DNA from: Candidatus Bipolaricaulota bacterium
GTDB taxonomy: Bacteria > Bipolaricaulota > Bipolaricaulia > UBA7950 > UBA9294
Direction of reading: 5' to 3'
Length of the DNA: 47,164 bases
Assembly: GCA_023132915.1 (NCBI GenBank)
Contig: JAGLXM010000283.1
Location: 1 to 47,164 of the forward strand
Shown here: positions 18,128-27,503 of the stretch, piece by piece
How positions within the stretch are numbered: the first letter of the stretch is position 1
Layout of the letters: each line of letters opens with the position of its first letter
Notes under the pieces: model-generated
Databases searched by the model: none
The model's input: only the letters and a program-made list of their open reading frames with translations
What the model was told of the DNA's origin: nothing
Position numbers and translations under genes: made by a program

Positions 18128-19251
18128 GAGGTACCTCCTATAAGCTTCTCTACTGGCCGGTAGTCAATCCGTTCACCATATCGGTCTGAAGCGAACGCTC
18201 GGGCACCAGCCTCTGTTTCCAGCGCCTCCCGAAGTCGAGGATGGCACGGAACAGCCACTAAGAGAAGTTCGCGTCCCTCTTTGATGTCGGGGGTCATCAC
18301 ACCTTTGTTCGTGTCAGGGTCAAGGAGCAGTATAAGATCGGGGAAGATTACGATGGGACGTCCGTCAAGGCGAGCACACATCACCTCATTTTTGATCGTG
18401 AGATCTACAGTACGCCCTTTAAAACCGCCCGATCCCTTGACACGCACGTGGGCAAAATAGAAACCACCTCGGTTTTCTCCATTAATAACAGTTACCTTTC
18501 CCCATAACAACGGGAATCCTTCAAGGTGTTCGCTGAGACTTGCCAACTTATCTCCAGGTTGCCCAGTCAACGAAGTAACAAAGCCTCCAAGATCAATTGC
18601 TTTCGTGATCGTATTTGGGATCACAGATCGCTTAAGTTCTGCACCACTCATAGGGTAGTGCGAATTGGCCATCAATCCTCGCTTTGTTGATACCACAAAC
18701 CGGCCAACCTCGTCTGGGAAAAAGATGTCGTTACTCTCCTTTACAATTACAACGGTGCCCTTGGAGTCGACAAGTGGCATGGGCGTGAGTTTAACTCCGT
18801 GCCCAATAAAGCTAGTCATCTGTGTCTCCGGTGCGGCACGTCCCAGGGCATCCCCATCAACCACGGGGATTCCCAGCCGAGCTCCAGCAGAGAGGATTAC
18901 CGGTGTGTTTCCACCGCCCATTTCAAAAGGCACAAGATAATCGATGCGTCGGCCAATAAGTGTTTCCATCTCGCGTAAAGCGCATTCTAATTCAAAGCTG
19001 TGTTCCCACTCATCGACGACCCGATCAAGTGCTCTGTCCTCTGCGACCGATCCCAGGTACCCTCCACTCACCACCAAAGCATCCTCTCCCACCTCTTCAG
19101 GATTCACAAGCTGGTACACTCGACCTTTCGCCAAATCCGCATCGATGATGCTTGCCCCCCATGTATCAGGATCACCTCCTCCTCCTGTGCCCAGAATGCC
19201 CAACCCTCTTAGCATCCATTCGAGTTCTTTGCGTTCGCTGAATTTCCGCAT
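18124..19251 (-). CDS. DUF917 (S-methyl thiohydantoin desulfurase-like) domain protein
   Basis: LGILGTGGGGDPDTWG, ALVVSGGYLGSVAEDRA, PFEMGGGNTPVILSAGARLGIPVVDGDALGRAAPETQM. Confidence 0.85.
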   Translation of the reverse strand: MRKFSERKELEWMLRGLGILGTGGGGDPDTWGASIIDADLAKGRVYQLVNPEEVGEDALVVSGGYLGSVAEDRALDRVVDEWEHSFELECALREMETLIGRRIDYLVPFEMGGGNTPVILSAGARLGIPVVDGDALGRAAPETQMTSFIGHGVKLTPMPLVDSKGTVVIVKESNDIFFPDEVGRFVVSTKRGLMANSHYPMSGAELKRSVIPNTITKAIDLGGFVTSLTGQPGDKLASLSEHLEGFPLLWGKVTVINGENRGGFYFAHVRVKGSGGFKGRTVDLTIKNEVMCARLDGRPIVIFPDLILLLDPDTNKGVMTPDIKEGRELLLVAVPCHPRLREALETEAGARAFASDRYGERIDYRPVEKLIGGTS

Positions 19252-19261
19252 CCAAACCTCC

Positions 19262-19927
19262 TTATCCGATCTTTACCAAATTCAGATCCTCCACACTTTG
19301 CTTGCCCTCATGAAGGAGCTTTGCTGTATATGCCACCCTTTGCCCAACCCTCCTTGCTGCTTCTAGACCTATGGAATCTTTATACACGGCTTCCCGGGTA
19401 TCTTCCTCCATCTGCCATGCTGCCCCACCAATATAGTCCCCTCCAACGCAGACAAACCCACTACTGAGAAACCAATGCAATATATTTGAGAGGGCGTGTT
19501 CCACGCCTCCGTGGCGATGAAAGCCAATTGCCACTGCTCCCGCTGCTGTCTTTGTCCAATCCGGGGGAGGAAAAGGGAACTCCTTGTCCCATAGCTGTGT
19601 GAACAAGCAGGTGCACCGCTCGAAAAACGCTCGTAGAATAGACGGCACATTAAAAAAATAGACGGGCGATCCGATGATTACTCCATCGGGAGGAGGATCG
19701 ATAAGGGCGTTGGTCAATTCCCTCCAGTCGTCCTTTTTCCAACAGTAGCTCTTTTGTTGTACACAGTAGTCACAGTCAATGCAAGGCTCAATCCGCTTTC
19801 CTGCAAAAGAGAGAAACTCGACCTCAACTTCAAACGGAAATTCCTGAGCTGCCTGGAGTGCCTCTTTAACAAGGATCTCTGTGTTCCCGTGCCGAGGACT
19901 TGCCGCAATACCTAATACTCTAACCAC
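19262..19927 (-). CDS. Flavodoxin/NADPH-dependent FMN reductase family protein
   Basis: VLGIAASPRHGNTEILVKEALQAA, IEPCIDCDYCVQQKSYCWKKDDW, DGVIIGSPVYFFNVPSILRAFFERC. Confidence 0.9.
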   Translation of the reverse strand: MVRVLGIAASPRHGNTEILVKEALQAAQEFPFEVEVEFLSFAGKRIEPCIDCDYCVQQKSYCWKKDDWRELTNALIDPPPDGVIIGSPVYFFNVPSILRAFFERCTCLFTQLWDKEFPFPPPDWTKTAAGAVAIGFHRHGGVEHALSNILHWFLSSGFVCVGGDYIGGAAWQMEEDTREAVYKDSIGLEAARRVGQRVAYTAKLLHEGKQSVEDLNLVKIG

Positions 19928-19962
19928 AAGCGTCTCCTTTATTCCTCAAATTTCTTATGATC

Positions 19963-20178
19963 TTACGGACAGGATGATACACAAATCCTACATCTTATAC
20001 GCTTCTTCTCATCTAGTGCTATTGTATACGTAGCCCTATCTCTTGATAATGTGTGCATCAGGCAGCTATCAATGCAGCAGGGAGCTTCTGCATGCCGTAT
20101 ACATATCATTTCGTTCTTTTCATCCATTTTTATTCTCGAACTTTTTCGCTTAATACACCTATATAAACACTTCATCAT
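19963..20178 (-). pseudogene. Truncated 4Fe-4S ferredoxin fragment
   Basis: MICIRHAEAPCCIDSCLMHTLSRDRATYTIALDEKKRIRCRICVSSCP* resembles CxxCEEAPCVxxCPTGALxRDxxT...RCIGCxxCVxxCP, then ends at a stop. Confidence 0.6.
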
Positions 20179-20279
20179 CTAATTTAGACAACTAGCACAT
20201 CTGTTGCTGTCTGCGGCTAAACACTTGGATATTTCTCTCCCTTATTCTGGAACAAACATGCGGTACATCCTACTTCTCG

Positions 20280-21056
20280 CTACCAAAGGCCATCTACTCC
20301 ATATTGCTCCTGCAGCTTCCAACTAAGAATCTGATTATTTGGGGGTCGCTCGTAATCGCCTCTTTTACTATGTCCCCAACCAAAGCGCTTCTTCAATTCA
20401 CATAAAAACTCGGCATACTTGAAAGCTGCTATTATTGGATCGATGACGGGTACCTTTAAGCTTGACTGGAGATCTTGGAAAAAGCCGTATTCCATTGTGC
20501 AACCAGGAATAATCACTTCTGCTAAATCTTCTTCCACAGCTTCCCGAGCAGCCTGGTGCATTCTTCCCATAGTGCGGGCCTTATCCGCCTGCATTTCACT
20601 GACTCTTAAATTAATAGATTTGAAAGAACTTAACCTCAGCTCCATGCCATAATTTCTCACGTTCTCCGCCATTTGAAGAATCCATTTCTCTCGCCCAATA
20701 ATGATAGAGAACTTACTTCCCAAGGTGGCTGCAAGATGCATGGAGGCTTCTGCGGGCGCTACAATTACTATGTCAGCTATTTCTCTTGCCGCTTGTAGCC
20801 CTGGATCATAAAAGCACCCAATAATGGCTGCATCGTACCCCTCTTTTTCCGCCTCTTTGATTTTATGCAAGATATCTGGAATCACCAAGGCTTCATAATA
20901 ACGGTATTCCAAATCGCGGGGCCCTCTACCCGTGGAGACGATCTTAACTTCTGTCCCTTTGCGCTTTCCTTTCTCAAGCAATGCTTCAAACTGCCGATTA
21001 AGGCCATCCAGAGGCAAGCCAGGGTTAATCCATAGAATTCGGTCCTGTACAGTCAT
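20280..21056 (-). CDS. Aspartate/glutamate/hydantoin racemase family protein
   Basis: Two catalytic Cys contexts: AAIIGCFYDPGLQAAREIADI and VIIPGCTMEYGFFQDL. Confidence 0.85.
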   Translation of the reverse strand: MTVQDRILWINPGLPLDGLNRQFEALLEKGKRKGTEVKIVSTGRGPRDLEYRYYEALVIPDILHKIKEAEKEGYDAAIIGCFYDPGLQAAREIADIVIVAPAEASMHLAATLGSKFSIIIGREKWILQMAENVRNYGMELRLSSFKSINLRVSEMQADKARTMGRMHQAAREAVEEDLAEVIIPGCTMEYGFFQDLQSSLKVPVIDPIIAAFKYAEFLCELKKRFGWGHSKRGDYERPPNNQILSWKLQEQYGVDGLW

Positions 21057-21082
21057 TCTTGCTCCTTAACACTATAGATACG

Positions 21083-22117
21083 TTAGAAACTTTCTATTAT
21101 CTTCGTTAGCTTCGGGTGAACGAACACGCCCTCCTTCTCAATCAATTCTCCATCGAGCTTCACTGTGCCATTGAGCATTACTCCATCAGTATGTCCGGTC
21201 ACTGCCTCACAGGGGTTGACCTCAAATATTCCCAGATGAGGGGGCTGAGCTCCTATACCAACTTCTAGACAGCCGAACACTCTTTCATCTTCCAGAATGT
21301 TTCCGGTGAGTAGTGCCTCTGGGTTCAGGCCATAAGAAAGGTGCGCTAGTTTGTAGATACTCGGATTCTTCCAGCTTTCGAACCAGCGTTGTAATGCCGT
21401 GGCTTCGCTACCTCCGTTAATTGCAGTAACTACTCCTTGCTTGACACTCAGCTTGATCGGCGTGTTGATTAGGCCAATCTTCTCTGGAGGCCAGACGGAT
21501 CCATCGAAGACTAGCGTCCCATCAATCGTCTGGGGGTCTGGATACCAGGAAACCTGACCTCCCGGATACGTCTGTTCCCCCGCCCCAAAGATCCTCTTCG
21601 ATGCGTGGTCAATCCGCTTCCCTTCGATATTGCATGTCAACTTTGTGCCAGCCGGGGTTGTCATCTCCATCTGACTAGCGGCTTCGAGTATTTCGGTCAT
21701 CGCGTTGCCTAACTCTAGGACCTTCGCATAGTGGTCGATGTTCCCGATAATGCGCTTTAGGATCGGGGAAGTAATCATGGTAAGGCAGGCAAAACGTGCT
21801 CCCGCATTGAGCGCGGACAGGAGAGCACGGGTATGGATCAAGTACATCCACGATAGCTCGATTAGGACATCCACCGTCTTCATCGCCTCTGCTAAAGGGG
21901 CAGGAGGTTCGGTGTCCGGCCGCAGGCTGGTCTCATATCTGAACAACGATACTATCCCGCCTGCCACGTGAGCTGCTTCCGCAATCGAGTCGGAAACTGC
22001 ATCCTCCACAAGTGTGTCCGCATAGATCAATACGTTTTCACCCTTTTTGATGTTGCACATGTACTCGGCCACTGTCTTTGCTGCTGATTTCAATTCCCAG
22101 TCAGACATCCAATTCAA
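21083..22117 (-). CDS. Aminopeptidase T (M29)-like protein
   Basis: KGENVLIYADTLVEDAVSDSIAEAA, GTKLTCNIEGKRI, GFLEVGIGAQPPHLGIFEVNP-type C-terminal region, GHTDGVMLNGTVKLDG. Confidence 0.65.
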   Translation of the reverse strand: MNWMSDWELKSAAKTVAEYMCNIKKGENVLIYADTLVEDAVSDSIAEAAHVAGGIVSLFRYETSLRPDTEPPAPLAEAMKTVDVLIELSWMYLIHTRALLSALNAGARFACLTMITSPILKRIIGNIDHYAKVLELGNAMTEILEAASQMEMTTPAGTKLTCNIEGKRIDHASKRIFGAGEQTYPGGQVSWYPDPQTIDGTLVFDGSVWPPEKIGLINTPIKLSVKQGVVTAINGGSEATALQRWFESWKNPSIYKLAHLSYGLNPEALLTGNILEDERVFGCLEVGIGAQPPHLGIFEVNPCEAVTGHTDGVMLNGTVKLDGELIEKEGVFVHPKLTKIIESF

Positions 22118-22165
22118 CCTCCTCGTTCAATAATAAAGTCAAAATCCTCTCCAGATCATGCTCAC

Positions 22166-23005
22166 CTACTGCCTTTGGCCACTAGTGTTCTTCAACTTGC
22201 GGGGAACACCTGGTTTCTTGGTGAAAGCTGCTTCCCCTGACGCAGCGAGCAAGTCTGCCGTCGTTACGTTACTCTTACCAGCTGCCTTGTTGCGAAGAAT
22301 TGTAATGGAACCTGTAATATGATTTGAATCATCAGATAATAAAAAAATAGCAAATTCAGCAACATCAGAAGTCTTTAAGCAACATTTCGGATCAGAATTA
22401 GGGAAGAACTTACAGTAATTTTCACTTAAAGTGTCAGCAGGTGCAATACAATTAACCTGGATTTCGTAATCCCGAACCTCTTCCGCTAATCCAACTGTGA
22501 AGTCTTCGAGTGCCTTCTTGGAAACATAGTAGTGGATCCAGCCTGATGGATCTCTAATCTCTCCAGAAATATTAAGTATCTTCCCGCTCTTCTGTTGAAT
22601 CATTCCAGGAAGAACCAGCCGACTGAGGAGTATAGGGGCGCGCAACTGAACGTCGAGAACAAGATTGATCTCTTCAGGCGGAGTGTCTTGCAACGCAGAA
22701 CCAAGATAAAGGCTGTCCTTACCATGCCATACGCCTGCTACGTTTACTAGTATATCAACGCTTCCCCAGGTTTCCGCAACGTCCGCCCATAGCGCGTTGA
22801 TGGCGTCCTCGCTAGTAAGATCAGTAGGGAAGATCCTGGCTTCCCCACCTAATCCGCGGATTGATTCGCGCGTCTCCTTTAAACCCTTGATTGACCGCGC
22901 AACTAGGCCAACTCGTCCACCGTGAGCAGCGATCGCTACTGCAATAGCCCGGCCAATCCCGGTACTTGCTCCCGTAACTAGTGCGGCCTTACCCTTCAAC
23001 TTCAT
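22166..23005 (-). CDS. Short-chain dehydrogenase/reductase (SDR)
   Basis: AALVTGASTGIGRAIAVAIAAHG, ILVNVAGVW, YYVSKKALEDFTVGLAEEV. Confidence 0.92.
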   Translation of the reverse strand: MKLKGKAALVTGASTGIGRAIAVAIAAHGGRVGLVARSIKGLKETRESIRGLGGEARIFPTDLTSEDAINALWADVAETWGSVDILVNVAGVWHGKDSLYLGSALQDTPPEEINLVLDVQLRAPILLSRLVLPGMIQQKSGKILNISGEIRDPSGWIHYYVSKKALEDFTVGLAEEVRDYEIQVNCIAPADTLSENYCKFFPNSDPKCCLKTSDVAEFAIFLLSDDSNHITGSITILRNKAAGKSNVTTADLLAASGEAAFTKKPGVPRKLKNTSGQRQ

Positions 23006-23247
23006 GTCCCCTCCTCATTATTGTACGCCAGACCCCAAGGCAAATCCTTTGAGCCATACTACTTCTTTAACCAAGGCAACAATTTCTATCCCTTTGCTTT
23101 GCAAGACCCATCACATCCCTTCCACTTCAGAGAGGCCTCAACGCAACTTTAGAGGATGACCTGCACATTTAGGCATCCTTATCTGTGGTGTCGTACTGAC
23201 TGTAGCAGCACGGCCTTCTACATCTCTCTTCCAACAACTACCTTTGC

Positions 23248-24729
23248 TCATGCTTCGATGTGCGGTCCCAAAGCGTCGCCCATCGCCTTATCTAGGCCAA
23301 CCCTTTGCCAAACGGTTTTCATCTCTTTTACTTGATCCGCACTGAGTGGAAGAGGCGAATGACTTGCCAGAATCTCCTTCACCCGTGTTGCGGCCTGCTT
23401 AAACAAGATCTCTTCACCAGTTGTCGATGGTTGTTCCCTTTGCCAAAGCTTTGAGAGATACAGTTCCTTTCTGAAATTATCAGTGGTATGCCGTGAGGTA
23501 AGATAGTTTCCTGCTGGTCCGATCTGTTCGATTACATCCAAGGCCAGACTATTATCGTTTACAGCGATCCCCTTCAGAAAGTGCCGGAGCATGGTGCAGA
23601 GCTCATTGTCGAGAATCATCTGTTCGTAGCTGACAACCCTTCCCGAAGCTAAGATTCCCGACACCGCGTCATGAATCACCTCTACTCCTCCTAAAGCCCC
23701 CAAAAGGGCTGTGAAACTTTTTTCAAAACCAGCTTGAACCCCCGGCAAGAAGGAGTCCGTAACCCCTCCAGTCCCATAACCAAAAGGGATGTGGTAGTGT
23801 TTACATACTTGTGCAGTAGCCATATTTATCAAAGGAAGTTCTGGTATGCCCAAAAGTTGTTTTCCCGTTCTCGCATCCATGGGACTTGTAAATGAGCCGT
23901 AGACTATAGGGGCACCTGGGGATATACTTTGTGCTAGCGTGATTCCCGCCAAAATTTCAGCATTTTGTACGACTAGAGCACCAGCAAGTGTTATAGGGGC
24001 AGAAACCCCTCCTACTATCCCGCTCACAATTAGAAAGGGTATATTCCGTTTCACGGCTCTCCTCATCGTAACGGTTGAGTATAAAGCGTATCTCAAAGGA
24101 GATATGGGGGTGCAACCGAGTGAGTATGCGGGCACACCGTGGGAACCGTCTCGATCGGAGACAATTTCTCCTAATGTGATTACTTCATCGAGATATTCTG
24201 CGTTATATGTGCTTAAATGCCCATGTTTTCCCGTATTGCTGAGGAGGATGAAAGCCTGGGCGACATCCGATAACTCAGGTGGAACGTCTTGAGCGGTCAC
24301 TTGGTGCTGACAATAGTCCACATTGTCAAGATAGTCAGCTAAAACAGTGAGGTCCTTCATGTCCTTTGCTGTCGCGTTTCGATATGTCTTTGTTTCGTAG
24401 TCCAGTACTTGCGACGCTCCAAAGCCATTCGTGGTTAGCATGCGGCCGTGCCCCAACGTGATACTCTTTTCTGGATCTCGGGCACCAAGAACAACATGTA
24501 GGGGAGCTTTCTCTATCGACTCATTGATGAGCTCGGCCGGAAATTTGACGAGTTCTCCCTGCACGCTGGCTCCTGCTTTCCGCAAGATGTCCCGAGCGGA
24601 TCGATCCTCAAACACGACTCCAACCTGACCGAGCACATACAATGTCGCTTCATGGATTCGCTCTAACTCTTCTTCCGATAGAACGTTGGCCCTACCAAAC
24701 AGTCTTTCCTTATTTTCGTTCATCCGCAC
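23248..24729 (-). CDS. MttB-family (non-pyrrolysine) trimethylamine-like methyltransferase
   Basis: LSEEELERIHEATLYVLGQVGVVFEDRSARDILRKAGASV; GRMLTTNGFGASQVLDYETKTYRNATAKDMKDL; FGYGTGGVTDSFLPGVQAGFEKSFTALLGALGG. No in-frame TAG. Confidence 0.88.
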   Translation of the reverse strand: MRMNENKERLFGRANVLSEEELERIHEATLYVLGQVGVVFEDRSARDILRKAGASVQGELVKFPAELINESIEKAPLHVVLGARDPEKSITLGHGRMLTTNGFGASQVLDYETKTYRNATAKDMKDLTVLADYLDNVDYCQHQVTAQDVPPELSDVAQAFILLSNTGKHGHLSTYNAEYLDEVITLGEIVSDRDGSHGVPAYSLGCTPISPLRYALYSTVTMRRAVKRNIPFLIVSGIVGGVSAPITLAGALVVQNAEILAGITLAQSISPGAPIVYGSFTSPMDARTGKQLLGIPELPLINMATAQVCKHYHIPFGYGTGGVTDSFLPGVQAGFEKSFTALLGALGGVEVIHDAVSGILASGRVVSYEQMILDNELCTMLRHFLKGIAVNDNSLALDVIEQIGPAGNYLTSRHTTDNFRKELYLSKLWQREQPSTTGEEILFKQAATRVKEILASHSPLPLSADQVKEMKTVWQRVGLDKAMGDALGPHIEA

Positions 24730-24780
24730 TCCCTCCTTATGTGCAATTGCTGGTTACCCTTCGCCTGGCAACATTCAATG

Positions 24781-25776
24781 TCATGCCCTTGTCAGACTAC
24801 GTGGGTCGAGGATGTCCCGGATCCCATCGCCCAAGAGATTGAACCCCAACCCCAACAGGAAGATGGCTGCTCCAGGGAAGGAGGCCATCCACCACCAGGA
24901 TGGCATGTACGTTCTGCCGATGCTGACCATCATGCCCCACTCCACCTGGGGTGGTTGAACTCCCAAACCAAGGAATCCCATTGCAGCGACGGCCAATATC
25001 GCCCTTCCAATCTGTAAGGATACCTGAACGATAATGATGTTCAGCGTGTTTGGAAGCACGTGAGCAAAAAGTATCCGTCGATTGGAAGCGCCTAATGCCC
25101 TCGCAGCTTCGACGAAGAATTTCTCTCTTATTTGGATCACCTCTCCCCTAACGACCCGTGCATACCAAGGCCACCAAGGGAGGGAGATCGCCAGTATGAG
25201 CTTAATTGGGCCTCGGCCTGTTGCCACGACGATTGCGATGACAAGAAGCATGTATGGAATCGCCATCATGATATCACCGACCCGCATAATGATTTCGTCC
25301 ACCTTGCCCCCAAAGTACCCGGCCAAGCAGCCTAGGATGATCCCTACCATTCCGGTGAAGAGAGTGACGGCAAGACCCAGTCCCAAAGAAAGCCGCGTTC
25401 CATAGATGATTCGGCTTAGTATGTCCCTACCCAGATCGTCCGTTCCCAGAAGATGGCTTGAGCTTGGCGGTTGGAGCTTGTCGTTGAGGTTCATCGCCTG
25501 GCCGGTGGCATCGGCAGGATACGGAGCAAGAAAGGGAGCGCACAGTGCCATGATTACGAAGACTGACACAATGGTAATACCGATCATGGTCAGAGGAGAC
25601 CGGCGAGCTATGCGCCAGACCTGTTGTCGTCTTGATAGCGACCGCAGGGCCTGATTGCCCCATTTCCGTTTATCGTCGTCGATCTGACTCTGAATCTTTC
25701 TGCAGAACTTCTCTTCATTTTGTTGCACAGATACCCTCCTTAGTTGTATCGCACCGTTGGGTTGACGACGGCGCAA
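24781..25776 (-). CDS. ABC transporter permease (DppC/OppC type)
   Basis: LGTDDLGRDILSRIIYGTRLSLGLGLAV; EAARALGASNRRILFAHVLPNTLNIIIV. Confidence 0.92.
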   Translation of the reverse strand: MRRRQPNGAIQLRRVSVQQNEEKFCRKIQSQIDDDKRKWGNQALRSLSRRQQVWRIARRSPLTMIGITIVSVFVIMALCAPFLAPYPADATGQAMNLNDKLQPPSSSHLLGTDDLGRDILSRIIYGTRLSLGLGLAVTLFTGMVGIILGCLAGYFGGKVDEIIMRVGDIMMAIPYMLLVIAIVVATGRGPIKLILAISLPWWPWYARVVRGEVIQIREKFFVEAARALGASNRRILFAHVLPNTLNIIIVQVSLQIGRAILAVAAMGFLGLGVQPPQVEWGMMVSIGRTYMPSWWWMASFPGAAIFLLGLGFNLLGDGIRDILDPRSLTRA

Positions 25777-26762
25777 AGCATGTCGGCCAACAGGTTGAGA
25801 AAGATGACGATCGTGGCACCGAGGATCGTCACTCCCATAATGGCGGGGAAATCCAGCCGAAAGATGGCTTGGACGACATACCGGCCTAACCCAGGCCAGG
25901 AGAAGATAAGCTCCACCAACACGGTCCCACCAAGTAGGAACCCATAGACCATGCCAATTATCATCAAAACCGGGATGAGGGTGTTTCTCAACGCGTGTTT
26001 GACGATTAGCTTAAATGTGCTGACGCCGGTGGCTCTCGCTGTCCTGATGTAATCCTGATACAGGACGTTAATCATTGCAGCACGGGAGATCCGCGTGACT
26101 TGAGCGACGTAGCAGAACGTCAGAGTAACCACCGGTAGTACAAGATGAAGCAGTGCGGATCCGAAGACAGCCCAATTTCGCTGTAGGGCGCTGTCTAACA
26201 GGTACAACCCCGTGATGGGCTTCAACGGATGATTGATTAGTGCGCCGATCGATGCACGACCATCGATCGGGAAACCAATGAAGATGGAAGCGAAAAGGAG
26301 TTGCAGAATTATGGCAAACCAGAACTCAGGCATGGAAATACCGGAGAGAGTGATCACTCGAATCGCATGGTCGAGTAACGTGTCTCTCTTAACCGCAGAC
26401 AAGACGCCGGTTAATATGCCAAATAAAATAATGAGAACTAACGAGATGGTAACCAGTTCCAACGTTGCAGGAAAGTACGCCTTGAGATCCTCGATCACCG
26501 GACGCTTCGAGATGATCGATCTTCCCATGTCTAGTTTCAGGAATAGCCGCTCTACGTATATAGCAAATTGTTCATACAGTGGTTTATCGAGTCCCATTTC
26601 TTCGCGGATGTGTTCTACAACCTTTGGATCCGCAATTCTGCCAGCGGCGATGACTGCTGGGTCACCAGGAACGATATGGGACAGTGTGAACGTGATCACC
26701 ACCACCCCGAATAGTGAGAAAATGGCGAGGCTCAGGCGTCTCAGCAAGTAATGTCCGCTCAT
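25740..26762 (-). CDS. ABC transporter permease (DppB/OppB type)
   Basis: YLLRRLSLAIFSLFGVVVITFTLSHIVPGDPA; YIRTARATGVSTFKLIVKHALRNTLIPVLMIIG. Confidence 0.92.
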   Translation of the reverse strand: MSGHYLLRRLSLAIFSLFGVVVITFTLSHIVPGDPAVIAAGRIADPKVVEHIREEMGLDKPLYEQFAIYVERLFLKLDMGRSIISKRPVIEDLKAYFPATLELVTISLVLIILFGILTGVLSAVKRDTLLDHAIRVITLSGISMPEFWFAIILQLLFASIFIGFPIDGRASIGALINHPLKPITGLYLLDSALQRNWAVFGSALLHLVLPVVTLTFCYVAQVTRISRAAMINVLYQDYIRTARATGVSTFKLIVKHALRNTLIPVLMIIGMVYGFLLGGTVLVELIFSWPGLGRYVVQAIFRLDFPAIMGVTILGATIVIFLNLLADMLCAVVNPTVRYN

Positions 26763-26792
26763 CAGTACATCCTCATAGTCGATTCACACTCC

Positions 26793-27482
26793 TCATTGCT
26801 CGGCATCCGTTTCCGAGAGAGCCCTCCTCGCGGGCCCAAACGGCGCGGTGGAGTCCGTCAACAGCGCCTTGGTTACCCTCACTGCCGCCCCTGCGTCTCG
26901 TGCATACCCATCGGCCCCGATTTCACGGGCGTACTCTTCCGATACAGGTGCCCCCCCGATCAGCACCTTGACCCGCTCTCTGAGGTCGGCTTTCTTGAGA
27001 GCATCGATGACCTTAGACATCGCGGGCATAGTTGATGTTAGCAATGCCGACATACCGAGAATATCTGGCTGCTTTTCTCTCACCGCTGTCACGAACCCGT
27101 CCGCTGGAACATCGACTCCTAGGCGATGAACTTCGAATCCAGTCCCTTCGAGCATCATGGCTACCAGGTTAATACCGATATCATGTAGATCGCCCTCGAC
27201 AGTGCCGATCACTATCACCCCCTTCGAGACGACTTTGGTTATAGTTAACCTAGGCCGCAACCTGTCCACCGCGCTTTTCATAGCATCGGCGGACAGAAGC
27301 ATCTCCGGAATATAGCGGACTCCTCGCTCGTATTCCTCACCTACCATATCCATGGCTGGGCGGAGCGCTCGGTCGAGAATCGCCTCGGGCTCGTGCATCT
27401 TGAGCGCTTCCTCTGTCAGCTCGGCAGCCAGCTGTTCATCGGCATCGATCACGCTCTGATAAAGCTGTTCTAGTAGTCCCAT
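26793..27482 (-). CDS. Corrinoid (B12-binding) protein of a methyltransferase system
   Basis: GTVEGDLHDIGINLVAMMLEGTGFEVHRLGVDVPADGFV (DxHxxG), GMSALLTSTM, VLIGGAPVSEEYAREIGADGYARDAG. Confidence 0.93.
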   Translation of the reverse strand: MGLLEQLYQSVIDADEQLAAELTEEALKMHEPEAILDRALRPAMDMVGEEYERGVRYIPEMLLSADAMKSAVDRLRPRLTITKVVSKGVIVIGTVEGDLHDIGINLVAMMLEGTGFEVHRLGVDVPADGFVTAVREKQPDILGMSALLTSTMPAMSKVIDALKKADLRERVKVLIGGAPVSEEYAREIGADGYARDAGAAVRVTKALLTDSTAPFGPARRALSETDAEQ

Positions 27483-27503
27483 TAACCTCTCACTCCTCCT
27501 CAG

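Noticed and set aside
23248-24729. MttB as a pyrrolysine-containing trimethylamine methyltransferase
   Set aside because: The reading frame is continuous without an in-frame TAG, so it belongs with non-Pyl MttB homologues.
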